Shown here one piece after another: positions 10,701-21,645 of a stretch of 64,000 bases of DNA; position 1 is the stretch's first letter, and every line of letters starts with the position of its first letter. The notes under the pieces are model-generated. The model ran no database searches. It saw only the letters and a list, made by a program, of their open reading frames with translations, and was not told the origin of the DNA. The position numbers were made by a program, and so were the translations under genes. Location of the stretch: NCBI GenBank assembly GCA_037042185.1, contig JAXQJY010000033.1:2232001-2296000 (forward strand), in the 5' to 3' direction. The stretch is from Sordariomycetes sp. S80-01Y (Eukaryota; Ascomycota; Sordariomycetes).

Positions 10701-11704
10701 TCACTCTGCAGCGGGAAGATTCTTTCCTGCCTCATGCCCAGAATGGCGCTCTTGATCGAGGTCAAAGGCGCAGTGAAGTAGACTGCTTCCTTCGTCTGAT
10801 CCGAACTATTGGGGCCGCACAGGCGAGAGTCTATGGTTTCGTACAAGGTCCACACTCGAAGGTCGTGTGCAATAGACTTGAAAGCATCGTCAGCTTGGAT
10901 AAGAGTGGCGTTGCCGACCCGCAAATCGTCTGTCAGGGTTGTTGGCAGTGGGCTCTCCAACTGAAGGATAGATTGGATGCTCGTAGACAGCGAGGGCATG
11001 GCGAAGTAGGTGGAGCCCTGATGAGGCGTGCCGAAAAAAGCGACGCCATAGCAATCGCGGAGGATGTCTTCGTATTGGGAATCCTTTGCCGCTTGGGCCA
11101 GTGCCATCTTGGTCACAATGCCTCCCAAGCTATGGGCCACGAAGACGATTGGCCGTTGTCTCCCTTCATGGTCATCCTCGTCGCGAATGATCCTCAGATC
11201 CTGCAACAAGCTCTCCGCCAGCTGATGGAACGTTGTACCACTTGTAAGATCGGGGTGCTGGTACAGAAGCACTCTTGCAACATCTGCTTCTCTTCGAATG
11301 CCTTGCCTCACCCACGAGGGCGCATTGGAGGATTGCTGCTCAACCTCTGCATCCCGCATGGAGGGGTTTCCGAAGTATCGACCCAGTAGACCATCTCGAT
11401 TCCAGCTCTTTAAAGGGTCACCCCCCGGACACGGGACGGTGACGACGTCGACTGTTGTCTGGTCATGGGTGAGGGAGCCTTCCGGGTCCTTGGTAAACCG
11501 AGTGGTTCGGTGCTGACGGGGCTTCTCATCTTTTAGATCGATTGATTCCGATATTAAGTCCACTGGCTTTTGTGACTCGTGTTGTAAGGCAGGTAGCGAC
11601 CGTGGTGTCGTCGACGGATTGACAGTAAGGGACGCTGGTGAGTTCGGGGGTACTTCGACGTTGGGTGAGTTTCCGGTGCCGCTGGTTGAGGCCATAGTAA
11701 CCAC
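7705..11704 (-). CDS. Alpha/beta serine hydrolase (DUF676/SesB-like) fused to CorA-like Mg2+ transporter domain
   Basis: Three exons (11704-9788, 9741-9588, 9482-7705) join in phase to 1282 residues. Residues about 85-360 form an alpha/beta hydrolase: 'VDVVTVPCPGGDPLKSW', the nucleophile elbow 'FVAHSLGG' and 'FFGTPHQGS', as in the lipase-like DUF676/SesB domains. A Ser/Arg/Pro-rich linker with an acidic run ('DDDDDD') follows. The last third matches fungal CorA-like proteins: 'RRTLDQFGY', 'VLMVDQMWLWV', a long helical region, then two transmembrane helices with the signature 'FFTGLFGMNAKEW' (GMN). The tail is highly basic. The CorA part implies a pentameric membrane assembly, but whether it moves magnesium here is unknown. 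The second Met (11695) is an alternative start. Confidence 0.8.
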
Positions 11705-12251
11705 GTTGATCTGGCAGGGTTCGACATCAACCGGACGAGTATCACATTTTCTCTTGATAAATTTTAATTCCAGATCACCTTTTTGAAAGGGAGCTCTGCC
11801 TCGGATGACTCAAGTTTGCGACGCATCACGTTCTCGATGCTGTGAGGCAGACCCTCCACCACCGGGGGTCACGGAGAGTCCATAAATATCCGAACATACA
11901 GATACCTGACAAAAGGAACGTAATAACTCCCATGACTCAAGTCATTTCTCTGGGATGTGGGGAGAAACGAAGTCGCAGCCAGGCAATATGACCTGGATGG
12001 GGGGTGTGATGAGACATGCAAGGCACCCGTGACCCCAACACGTGAGGTCGCCTTACTTGCCAAATTGCCCAAGGCGCAAAGGCTCTTATGTCAGTGAAAG
12101 GCTGTCAGTGAATGATGCGTATTTGGGATGTTATAGACGCTTTATTTCCCCATCTTCCCCGTGTTTCACAACTAGGTCGCTTTGCTACCTGTGGATGGTC
12201 CATCCCGCCCACCGTCACCCACAGCCCTCACACAATACTATACTGTGATGC
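11705..12251. other. Intergenic, no gene seen
   Basis: About 550 bases between the 5' end of the hydrolase-CorA gene and the 3' end of the DUF3716 gene. No coding-like frame was found. Confidence 0.4.
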
Positions 12252-14180
12252 TCAACCCATAGCCAACCTGCGGTAGTTCGTTATGACGTGAATGGAAACC
12301 CAAGCGTCCTGAACAGTCTTGTTTTCGATTTTGCAGGTGTCGCCGGGCTCAACCTTAAAGGTCGCTCCTTGTGTAAGCGTCGCAAGGCGGTGGCCGTTGT
12401 ATGTGAGATCGATCTCGCCCGAGCGTACTTCTCCGTCCCGAAACTCGTCTTCGTCAGCGCTCCAGCTATAGGTCTCAGATGGACCAAGGCGCAGCCGCAC
12501 GGTCGATACGTTCGAGGCGATTTGGAAAGGTTCGCGGCCGGTGTTGTACGGCGCTGACCAGGCCACAGCTACTAATGTAAGCACATGTGCGCAACAGCAT
12601 TGAGTCAAGACATACCCCATTGGCCAGTAGCTTCAAGGAGAGAACCCTGTGCAAGCTCCCATTCCTGCATCCTCGGGATCCTCTTGTTGCCATCTTGAGT
12701 TACTGCTGGGCCCGTCCGAGTCGCTTCTAGGGCCGCCCCTCGTTCAATGGTAGCACTCTGCGTGAGTCTGAGATGCCGTTCTCTTGTGTGCACCGTGCGC
12801 ACGGGCTCCTCATCATCGCTGTCGCTCATCTCGGACGGCGTGTCAATTGGGTCGACTTCCTCATCGGCTTCAATCTTAATAATTGGGGCATCGAATGATT
12901 CTTCGGTGGTAATCCCGCTGCTGCTACTGCTGGACTCCCGTGATACCCGCGCGCTCTTGCTTGTCCTGAGCCTTCGTGACCCGTATTTTGACTCGGGATT
13001 CCAGTCACAAGTGTTAGATTGGCGCTGAAGATGTTGCCAGTAGCGGCAGCCAACGCACACCGGCAGCTTAGAAAAGCACAGTCGTTCGTGCATCGGCATA
13101 TGTGATGGCAGCTTGACACAGAGTCCGGACAAACGCGCCGTCTTTCTGCCATTGTTCCGAATGCATTCGTTCTCGCCGACTACTTGCTCTCCCACTAGAT
13201 AGGCGAGGGCGGCGGCATAATGGTTGCAGTCGAGGCTACCGCCCTGGTGCTCCTTCTTCCAGTCTTCGGGCAGGTCTCTTTGGCGCTGGAGCTTGCTCAT
13301 AAATTTGATATCTTCTCTATCGGGGACCGCTTGCTTTTCGGACAGAAAGGTATTGAGATATACCAAAACTTCGCTTAACCCGCTAGACGGCGCCTGGATA
13401 TCCACGACCTTAGGTGATTCTCTGGACGGTGCCGGACTAGGTTTCTGGACAGGCCGACGATGGGACACATTCGTAGTCGAAGCGGTGCCCAGCCAAGGGG
13501 ATCTGGGAGGCGATGCATCTGCCGGCAAAGCGTCACAAGAAACGATGACTGGTGGAGCATGGTGCTCGGTCTTCTTATAGGGACCCACGATAGAAATAGT
13601 CCCATCTCCGTTATCGTTGAATGCTAAGCCCTTGTGGGCAGCAGAAAGGTGCCCTCCGACGGCACGCAAGTCTCGCATTCTCTTACGGCAGTCGCGAACT
13701 GGGCATGCCCATTGTGATTCGGTCATCTTGAGAGGCTCGTATGTGGATGGGAGAACAGCACCAGCTACGGTCGTCAACTGCATCCCAGTTTGACCTGGAC
13801 CTTTGAAACCAACATGTCAGTCACTTCGAGGTAGCCTCACTACTTTGCATGGACTTACCTTGCTGCCAGTACTGGTTATACTTCCGATTTCCCGCCGTTT
13901 CCCTGACAGTCATTAGGTGTCCGCCCACGTCAACAGTGCGCACGGGTGCCGCCCGAGGTTGGGGCGTTAAGCCCGCAGAGCTGACAGGCGTTGCGATATT
14001 TTGTTTAGAACCATTCGTGGCGGGGCTGTGCCTCTGTTTCTTGAATGACTGAGATCCCGGCGTGAACGCCATGTCCAGCGCCGAGCGCTTGATAGCTATG
14101 GGCTGGGCGGGAGAAGCCGCTGGCACGGGAGAATTCAAGGATTGCTTCAGCCCTCGCGACGCTTTTCTTCGATTAGCCAT
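12252..14180 (-). CDS. C2H2-finger/DUF3716 protein with beta-rich C-terminal tail
   Basis: Three exons (14180-13859, 13800-12616, 12568-12252) join in phase to 607 residues from the ATG at 14180. A C2H2-like finger ('WACPVRDCRKRMRD...GGHLSAAH', spacing CX4C-X12-HX4H) sits near residue 140. The central part has the cysteine pattern of DUF3716 ('CNHYAAALAY', 'CIRNNGRKTARLSGLC', 'LPVCVGCRYW', 'SNTCDW'), a fungal domain of unknown role often found in nuclear proteins. An acidic, Ser-rich stretch ('SSSSSS', 'DSDDEEP') and NLS-like clusters support a nuclear site. The last exon encodes a beta-rich module of about 100 residues ('PYNTGREPFQIASN' to the end). The 5' boundary is uncertain because a coding-like frame lies just upstream (see 14437-14875). 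Confidence 0.65.
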
Positions 14181-14436
14181 CTCAACAAAGAGAGAAATCC
14201 GATGAACGGTTGGGTGCGTATATGTCTTGGGGGTGAAAGCATGCGATGGAAAAGGGGCGCAAATGGGATCCGGTACAAGGCGAGGATATCAGTCCCATCT
14301 CCAATGGATCCGCATGTTACATTAGATAGTGTCTCATCGATATTGAGATACCAAGAGGGAAACAGAACGAAAGTTGTGGGACAGGCAAAGACATAGGCGG
14401 TAATGCGTCGAGTGAAAGTTGAGGGAGCGTACTTAC

Positions 14437-14875
14437 GATCAACAGCAGAGCTTGAGGATGGAAGTCCCTGGTCCACATATTCTGCATCCGGGGTTCTCAG
14501 ATCCCTTTCCTCCTCCCATTGCTTTTGCGCCTCCTTTAGCCGCGGGTTCTCAAGGAGTCGTCTCTTCTTCGCCGGCGGCGCTGTCGACTGGGCAGGTGCT
14601 TTGGGAAGCACCGAAGCTTGAGGTGCTGGTGGTCGGGGTGGCAAGGAAACAGGGGTAATCCGTGGCATCACATTACCATTATTCGGTCCAGTATCTCTGT
14701 ATTTAGCTGAGATATTGCTGGCGATCTTGGCCGGCGACGACTCCAGTACCGGTATGGTCGTTGGTGACGACTTAGCGACTTGACTGCTCAAGTTGTCCAG
14801 CACTCTGAAGCTTCCCCTTCCAACTACTGTATTACCAGGAGCCTTTGTTGGCGATATAGGGGCGGACGGGTCCAT
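14437..14875 (-). CDS. Upstream exon or separate small gene preceding the DUF3716 gene
   Basis: The frame starts at an ATG at 14875 ('MDPSAPISPTKAPG') and looks coding for about 146 residues: Pro-rich, with an NLS-like 'PAKKRRLLENPRL' and an acidic/helical 'AQKQWEEERDLR'. A good donor (GTAAGT) follows at 14436. Read-through beyond that donor gives an unlikely peptide ending at 14147, so an intron is probable. None of the clear acceptors joins in phase to the 'MANRRKASRG' frame except by using weak sites, so I cannot decide between a 5' exon of the DUF3716 gene and an independent gene. The style of sequence matches the N-terminus of that gene. Confidence 0.45.
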
Positions 14876-15444
14876 CTCATGGGCGGTATCCTCGTGAGCA
14901 GAAGACGTCCAAGCTTAGGTGAGAGGTGTGACGGGGCTAGTCGTGTAGTCGTGATGGGACGGACGCATGGTCCCTGAGAATGGTGCCTTGGGTAAAGACA
15001 CGTTCGGAATATCCAAAATTGTCCAGAATCAAAGCGAAAGTCTGTCCCAGAACGTGCAAAAATAAAAGGCGGCCACAAATGAGATTTGCGTGACGTCGAG
15101 GTGAACGGGGCCGTGAGTGAGGTGAGTCGCGACGCGGAGCGTGTTTAGGGGTCCTAGGCTTTTGCTCCATATCTGCAGGGGAACAGCAGCGGGACAATAG
15201 GTACTGTACATAAGCTAGCCCCGGCTTTCCACCAGTGCCATCACCCTACTTCATTGCAAGTCACGGTGCCGATCACTAGTGGTCAATTTGAATTATTTGC
15301 TGCACCTGGTGGGCTTTGTAGAATAGGCCTGCAGTTCAGTACAGAATATCGCGGACCATTCAATTCTACAAGAAACCATGTATAGATCCTCTAGTACATT
15401 ATACAGCAACATGTGTTATACAACGAGCTTCGCTCTTCAACAGC
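14876..15444. other. Intergenic, no gene seen
   Basis: Spacer between the 5' end of the 14437-14875 frame and the 3' end of the bL27m gene. No coding-like frame was found. Confidence 0.4.
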
Positions 15445-16321
15445 TCATCTCTTCTGCTTCTTGGCCTCCTTCTTGGCCGCCTTCTGCTGCTTCTTGCTCA
15501 ACACCATCTGCGACTGATCGTCCTTCTTGCCGGACTTGTTCTTGTTCAGCGCCGCAGCCTTCACCCGTCCATCCTTCTCCTGGGTTCTCCTCCAAGCATT
15601 GTACCGGTAGGCCTGCTTCCTCGTCCTCCACCTCTTCGTCCTCAGGCCCGTCGTCTTCACAAGGCGACCAATCCGCCAGTTATCCTCTCGGTAGGAGTAA
15701 TCCTTCCTCAGCCGCAGCAGGCGGTCCGGCTCGCCCTTGACGATACGCGTGACCTGGGTGGGGATGCCCGAGGCCGAGAGCTGGGCGTCCTTCTTGGGCT
15801 TGCGGATCTGATGCGCCGTCATGCCGAACTTGCGGCGGCGCTCGGCGTGGACGGGGTAGGGGAGTACGTCGTCCTTGTTGAAGGTCACGCCAATGTACTT
15901 TCGGTCGGGGTGGCGGTGGGGATCGCGGTAGTATTTGACGTAGCCGGTTGCCATGGAGTGAATGGTGTGGTCGCGGCCCATGATGCAGTTCTCGCCCGGC
16001 CACCAGAGGGTACCGCGTTGCTTGTAGATGATGTTGCCGGGAATGACGAATTGGTCTGCGAAAAGTCAGTCAGCCGTCCGATAGCTTGTCAAACTAGTCG
16101 AGATCAAACATACCACCAGTCCGCTTCGCACCAAGCTTCTTCGGAATTCCCCTCTTGCTCTTCTTCTTGTAAGCACCCTGCGACTTGACCGAGGCGTACC
16201 TCACGCCTTGGACGCGAGCATTGGCAAGCTGCGCACCGAATGGCGCGGTGCGACAAGTCGATGAGAGCGATAGCCGCTCAAGCGCAGCGGCCAGAGGGCG
16301 CTGCATCGTGAGGAACCGCAT
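15445..16321 (-). CDS. MRP7: Mitochondrial large-subunit ribosomal protein bL27m
   Basis: Two exons (16321-16114, 16055-15445) join in phase to 272 residues. An N-terminal presequence rich in Arg, Ser and Leu ends near 'RYASVKSQGAYK'. The conserved L27 core follows: 'KLGAKRTGDQFVIPGNIIYKQ', 'RGTLWWPGENCIMGRDHTIH', which lines the peptidyl-transferase centre. After the core comes a long basic fungal extension ending in repeated Lys/Gln/Ala ('KKQQKAAKKEAKKQKR'), as in yeast Mrp7 and unlike the short bacterial L27. It acts in the mitochondrial large ribosomal subunit. The gene is divergent from LCL2 with only 194 bases between the two start codons, so they share a promoter. Confidence 0.92.
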
Positions 16322-16515
16322 GGCCAGCGTGACGTGCTGCTTTGCGCTGGTAATGGCCCGTCGTGGATGGATGTGAGGGTGTCTCGAAATTTGATGGAGA
16401 GTGGTTAGTCAGCCGAGCTGCCCCGTTATCGATAAGTCGAAGATGCCAACTTGCGGCGACAAGATGCTGCAACAACGTCCTCTTGACTCAGAACAATCAA
16501 GTTGACAATCTCACA

Positions 16516-16941
16516 ATGCGGTTCTTAATAGCTTTCCTGGGCATTTTGGCCGTCGCCAATGCTCAATTCGGAAGCTTCTTCGACCAGATGTTCGGCGGCG
16601 GCGGCGAGCAACCCCAAGGTCACGGCGGCCAAGGCCGGCAACAAGCCTCGCAGAACAACCCAAGCGACGCTTCTCATTACAGACAGCGCTACGAACACTG
16701 TAAGCTCTCTGGTATACTCTCGCAAACCATGCCGCTGATTTGAGAAGCATCTTGTGACAAGTATCTCTGTCCTGACACCCTCGCCTGTGTTCACTTCCCA
16801 CACCATTGCCCCTGCGCCTGGGACGCCCATGAGGATAAAATCGAGCTTGCAGAGGGTCGCAAGGTGTGTTTATCTAAAGGAGGATTCCACCCGGACGAGG
16901 CGAAGAGGAAGGTTGAGCTCGCGAGAAAAGGTCTGCTGTAG
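16516..16941 (+). CDS. LCL2: Long chronological lifespan protein 2 (LCL2 family, ER)
   Basis: Two exons (16516-16699, 16748-16941) join in phase to 125 residues. Residues 1-17 ('[17 protein letters not shown]') form a signal peptide. A Gly/Gln-rich linker follows, then the family core '[19 protein letters not shown]' with '[13 protein letters not shown]', 'VCLSKGGF' and the closing '[11 protein letters not shown]', all conserved in LCL2. The acceptor at 16747 was preferred over the later one because it restores 'SCDKYL' and keeps phase. In yeast the family is linked to ER-associated degradation and chronological lifespan. The gene is divergent from the mitochondrial ribosomal protein gene. 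Confidence 0.92.
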
Positions 16942-17187
16942 ACCCTGGTATTCAAAAGTGATCTAGAGCTAGCACATGCATGGTGATTAGAGCGGGATAG
17001 AGAATTGTGGTTTCAATGCTAAGTAAATGTACCGTCACCTTCGTTCTGTATGCTCGACAAGCCTCTGTGTGTCAATGAAGCTCCCTCCTCTGCTGGCTGT
17101 CTCCCCAACGCCTCATGATATCCTCCCTAACTCCAAAAGTCCAATGCAAGGTGAGTCTGTGTTTCTCATAGCGCGCAGCGGCCGAGT

Positions 17188-18042
17188 TTACTTGGATCCG
17201 TTAATACCCTTGGGCAGAGGCGGCATCGGGGGCGGCTGCGTATTCTCATCCTCCTCCTCATCCTCAGGTAGGTTCTCGGGATTACCCAAGAGGTGAGCCA
17301 CATTCTTCATCTCGTAGTGCCTCTTCCTAGCTTCCTCAAACTTCTTGTGCTTCTCCCTCTCCTCGGCGGAAAGACCAACCATCTCCTCGCCATCCATGTC
17401 GTGTCCGCCGACGCTTTCGTCGTCCACATGCGCCCTCTTCTCGATCGACGGCGTCCTCTCCGGGATCGCCTCCTCCGGCTCGCCCAGCGACAGGCCTGGA
17501 ATATCATCTTCGCGGCGAACAGTTCCACTCGCACGCTGAGCACCAGCAGCCTCCATGGGATCGTCCATCTCCTCGTCCGACGGGTCCTCGGCGGGGTCAT
17601 AGTGTTTAGCGTAAGGCGTCTTGGGCTCGTCGATCTTCATGGTTGCTGTGCGCTCCTGCTCAGTGAGGTACAGGTTCGCTTCGTCCCATTGAAGACGTTG
17701 CGAAGAAGAGCCGTCGGCGTCGGCTGGATGACCGTGAGACGATTGTCGGCGGGAGCCTGGGGTTTGGCGGGCGGCGGAGGAGGAGCGACGGTGGCCGGCG
17801 TTGAAGTGCGTGTTTTCGATCGTGATCTCCTTGCTGGACATGGAGCGCTCGCGACGAGGGGGCGGTTCGGTAGCCGTCGTAGTTTTCTCGGTGTTGACGT
17901 TCTGCTGGCTGGGGTTCTTGAGAATACCTGTTCTTGTTAGGCGTGGACTCTGGATGCTCAAGGATGAATCAATACCCTTGGGCCTTTTCGCGTCAGGACC
18001 AGGCGGCGAGTGCGCCGGGGGCGAGTGCTGCACGGTAGCCAT
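17188..18042 (-). CDS. GLC8: Protein phosphatase inhibitor 2 (PP1 regulatory subunit)
   Basis: A single exon of 284 residues. The three IPP-2 contact motifs are present in order: 'RTGILKNP' (the KGILK site), 'QRLQWDEANLYLTEQERTA' followed by 'PKTPYAKHYDP', and the helical 'KKFEEARKRHYEMKNVAHLL'. The middle is acidic ('DEEMDD'), and the TP in 'PKTPY' is the equivalent of the GSK3-type phosphorylation site in the family. The protein is expected to be unstructured and to bind and modulate PP1 (Glc7) in the cytosol and nucleus. The gene is longer than the yeast Glc8, as usual in filamentous fungi. Confidence 0.9.
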   Translation of the reverse strand: MATVQHSPPAHSPPGPDAKRPKGIDSSLSIQSPRLTRTGILKNPSQQNVNTEKTTTATEPPPRRERSMSSKEITIENTHFNAGHRRSSSAARQTPGSRRQSSHGHPADADGSSSQRLQWDEANLYLTEQERTATMKIDEPKTPYAKHYDPAEDPSDEEMDDPMEAAGAQRASGTVRREDDIPGLSLGEPEEAIPERTPSIEKRAHVDDESVGGHDMDGEEMVGLSAEEREKHKKFEEARKRHYEMKNVAHLLGNPENLPEDEEEDENTQPPPMPPLPKGINGSK

Positions 18043-19623
18043 CGTAGCGTTTGTTTGAGTTCGTCAAAGAGTAAAAAACGATGACTGAGAACAGTGTCGT
18101 AGGCGGACGGTTGAGGTTGGCGGTCGCGTGGAGTGGACAGCCTCCTGGTGTTGGCACAAGATCAAGGGTCCCCCGCACGTGAGTGTGTCACTGCGGCAGT
18201 GACTGACGTCTCGGACTCTGACAGGTGGTGTGATCCGTGGCTTGTGAGCCTGCTGTGCGCGGTATGATGCGGAGATATGCGAAGGGCAAGATAAACCCGG
18301 GGTTTGGGCTTAGGATGCTAGAGTTCACGGGTGGTTGGGTTTCGAGTGGCCTGATGCCGTCATCAGGTCGTGGTGCAGGTTGCAGAAGGGGTCTTGAGCT
18401 TGCCGCCTGCGGGGCTGACGTCTGCGGGGATGGTACCGGGCCTACCCGGGACCGTGACCACACGGGCACTGTAGGTAGTGGTGCAGTGGCAGCCACGGCC
18501 AATCTCCGGCTCAAGCAACTCAGCACCACGTGACCCTGAGCATATCACTGAAATTTCACAGCGCCCAAGCTTCTACCTCTCTTTCCCTCCACAACGCGCC
18601 CTTTAGACAGTGCGGTCCATCCTTCAGTATGCAACCGGGCTGACATTCTGTCAGACCCAGCTCGCAGCTCGTGGATGGATATTCGCGATTTCGCGGCGCG
18701 GAGAGGAATTTCACAACTAGGTCTCATAAGAGCTGCCCGGGTACGGTCGCGAGACCACTTCCTGTGGCCTGGGCGGCGTCAGAGAGGCCGGACATTTCCA
18801 GCTTCTACCTGGACCCTTTTTTTTTTTTTGCCTTAAAATCGGACCGCGGTCCTTTCGTGACCAGGATTTTCTGCGCGACTTGCGCTGCTATTTGGCGCAA
18901 TTGACTTGTGTCCGTGCGCGCGCAAGACTTTTTGTTCCGGATCCTCTAAGCTGTTTGTAACCTGCGCGCGCAGTACTCGTTCTCCGTCGACAGGATTCGT
19001 GCACTTGATCTTGTTCCTTGGTAACGTGACCAATTATGATCATCTTCTTGCCCATTGAGCGCCCGGCCTGTCCTCGAGGGCTTACAGGCGCTAGCCCATT
19101 GCTTAGTATGGCGCAGAAACAAAAGTGAGGTCGCCATCCTGGCATTGGGATTTGCTGAGGGTGTTGGTGGTGGGGTTCAGACCTTCGGTTGCAATGAGCT
19201 TTTGTTGCTCAGTTTATCTGTGTCCTAACAATTTACCAGGTCATCAATAGATGCAATCTCGACGAAGGCAGAGTAATTTCATTATTTTCCACGAGGAACT
19301 CCCACGTTGCGGTGACGTCGATTCAAGCGCTCTAATCGATGACCCCGTCGGTCTAGGGATTCAACACTCTTCTGACACATGCGACAAACACATTCCATCC
19401 GACTTGCCACGAGCATCCCATGTGTCGGGCAACATGCCGAGCGTGCACGGTTCTTTCATGATCATTGAAACGTAATTGAAGGTATTCAAATGTACCTCGA
19501 GAGGCGTTAATTCGACACTCTTCATCAGCCAGCCTAGTTGAAACGAAATACCCCTGCTCTTGATACACCTGTAGATGGCAAAATAGTTGGGCGCCTTAGG
19601 GCATACGATAGTTGTTAACCCAT
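18043..19623. other. Intergenic, 1.6 kb, with a T13 run
   Basis: This stretch holds the promoter of the inhibitor 2 gene (to 18043) and the 3' region of the double-zinc-cluster gene. The only notable feature is an uninterrupted run of 13 T at about 18817-18829. The open frames here are short and of biased composition. Confidence 0.4.
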
Positions 19624-21645
19624 TCACCCAACATCGTGACCCTCGTTCTCGGGCATCAAACCCATGATGGCCTGGAGCACATTGTACGATGTCCTCCAGC
19701 AAACACTCTTCTCCTGCTCACCACGCCATATTTCAACGCAGCTGGTCAAAGTGTCAAGAATGAGTTGACGGGGTGGGATCTCACAGCCAGTTCCCGCAGC
19801 ACCTGCGAGCGGCGCATCTCTTCGAAGAACGTGCACACTGGCTTGGAGAGCAGCCGAGAAGAACTCGTGAGTGAAGGCACGTCCTACGAGATCATGGCGA
19901 TGAGAGGGTTCCTCGTACCAAAGATCGCGATAGTGCATCAACACAGCCAGAGAACACTCCAGTGACGACCAGTATGATTCGGGGAACATCGTAGGACCCT
20001 CCAGATGCAGCGCAAATGGTCGATGAAGAACCATGAGGCAGCGGCGGAGATAAATGTCCACGGTCGTTCGTTGGAGATGGTTCGTGCACACCTGCTGGGC
20101 GTATGACATGAGGGATCGAATCTGCGCGTTGTACCGAAGCACTTCCGGATACGGGATCTGATCGTTGTTCGAGTTGAGCTGGACGAGAATGGTGAGTACA
20201 ACCGGAAGGGACTCAGACAGAACTTGCTGAAGACCGCTGTGGTCACCCAGCTCGGGCATGCTCTTAAGCGATCGCAGCTCGTCGGGCCTCGTCAATGGAG
20301 GCATGCCCGTGGGTAAGGACAACTTGATGTCGAGGTACAATATCGTGAGCCAAAGTCTCCGGCGAGAGGCGCGTTCAGCTTGGCTCAAACCCTCCGAGTT
20401 GTCTTGGGGCAGACCAAAAATGAAGCACATGCGCACCAGCAACCCAAGCAACGACCAACAAGAGTCCACAAACCAGCATGTTGGGTTGCAGACCTGTTTC
20501 GCCACCACCATGAGACACGTCGCCTTGATAGAGGCAAAGGTCGGACGGAACATGAAGGGAGTTTGCATGAGACATGCCTCAGCACCCATCATGAGTTCCG
20601 TAGCAATCGGGGGTTCTTCCCGTGATGGCGCGGAGAAAGCGCCCAAACCCATCACCATGAGCAGTTGCGCCATCCAGCAGAGACTGACGGAGTTGGGATC
20701 CTGCCAATAACCGTCCAGCTCCTTCTGAAATTGAGGCACGTCCAGGATGGGGTTGACGATGTCGAGAAGATTTACGTAGCGGTCGATGTATGTCTGGCAA
20801 CGAGGGCGTTCACTCTCGATCAGTCTCGTTACCGCATCGCGGGCGTAGTATTTGGTAGCGCCTGGTGTGCCAAATGGAAAGTTTCCAGGCAAAGTGAAGT
20901 TGGCCAGACAGGCATTTGTTGCAACATTCTCAAGAGCAGCAGCTAGAGGAGGCGAGTCCTTCGTCGTCAAGGCGCCAATCTACATCGCGATTAGTATAAG
21001 ACTTGGCGAGGTTGCGGGCAGACATACCTTGGTCATGAGATCCCTCCAATGACTGGAACCACGCGGCTCGTGGCTAACTTCCCATGTGGCTTGTGAAGAC
21101 TTGGTGATCTCGCTTCCTGACGGATGCGAGGCAGGCACGGTAGGACATGGAAATTTTCCAGCATTGGCTCCTTTGTTGTAGCTGTAATAGCACTCTCGGC
21201 CATTTCCACTACTCTTGCAGCGGCCACAAGGTAGCTCCTTGTCACACTTCACCTTGAGACGATGGCAGCGCAGACAGCTCAGGCAATTGCGCTTGCGTTT
21301 GCGCACAACCCGCTGTCCCGCGTTCCCGGTTGAAGAGCTAGCGGCAGCTGCGCCATCTGAGGCGCCGTCAGCTACGCCCGAGATGGAGGCAGAACGCTGT
21401 TGCTCAGCCTCGTCCGATGTGGAGGGCGATATTAGCCCGTTCTTTCCGTCGGGGCCATCCTCGAATTTGAGGGTCGGCGATAACGAACTCCCCTCGCCAG
21501 AAGGGCCAGCGGCGGCATTCGTGTTCTCAAAACTGCAACGAACCCCAGCCTGCACACATCTCGAGCACGAGGGCTTCAGCAAGTCGCATCTCCTTTTGAA
21601 ATGGCGACACCGGTCGCAAGTTTTGACCTCGCGCATGTGCGGCAT
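19624..21645 (-). CDS. Transcription factor with two Zn(II)2Cys6 clusters and a fungal regulatory domain
   Basis: Two exons (21645-21028, 20979-19624) join in phase to 657 residues. The first cluster is 'CDRCRHFKRRCDLLKPSC' plus 'SRCVQAGVRC' (residues 10-37, CX2CX6CX6CX2CX6C). After a Ser/Gly/Ala-rich linker and a basic patch ('VVRKRKR'), a second cluster is seen: 'CLSCLRCHRLKVKCDKELPC' then 'GRCKSSGNGREC' (residues 121-152), with one extra Cys. The second exon carries the Fungal_trans-type middle region ('ERASRRRLWLTILYLDIKLS'). Most fungal regulators have a single cluster. The gene acts in the nucleus; its targets are unknown. The intron separates the DNA-binding part from the regulatory part. 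Confidence 0.85.
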
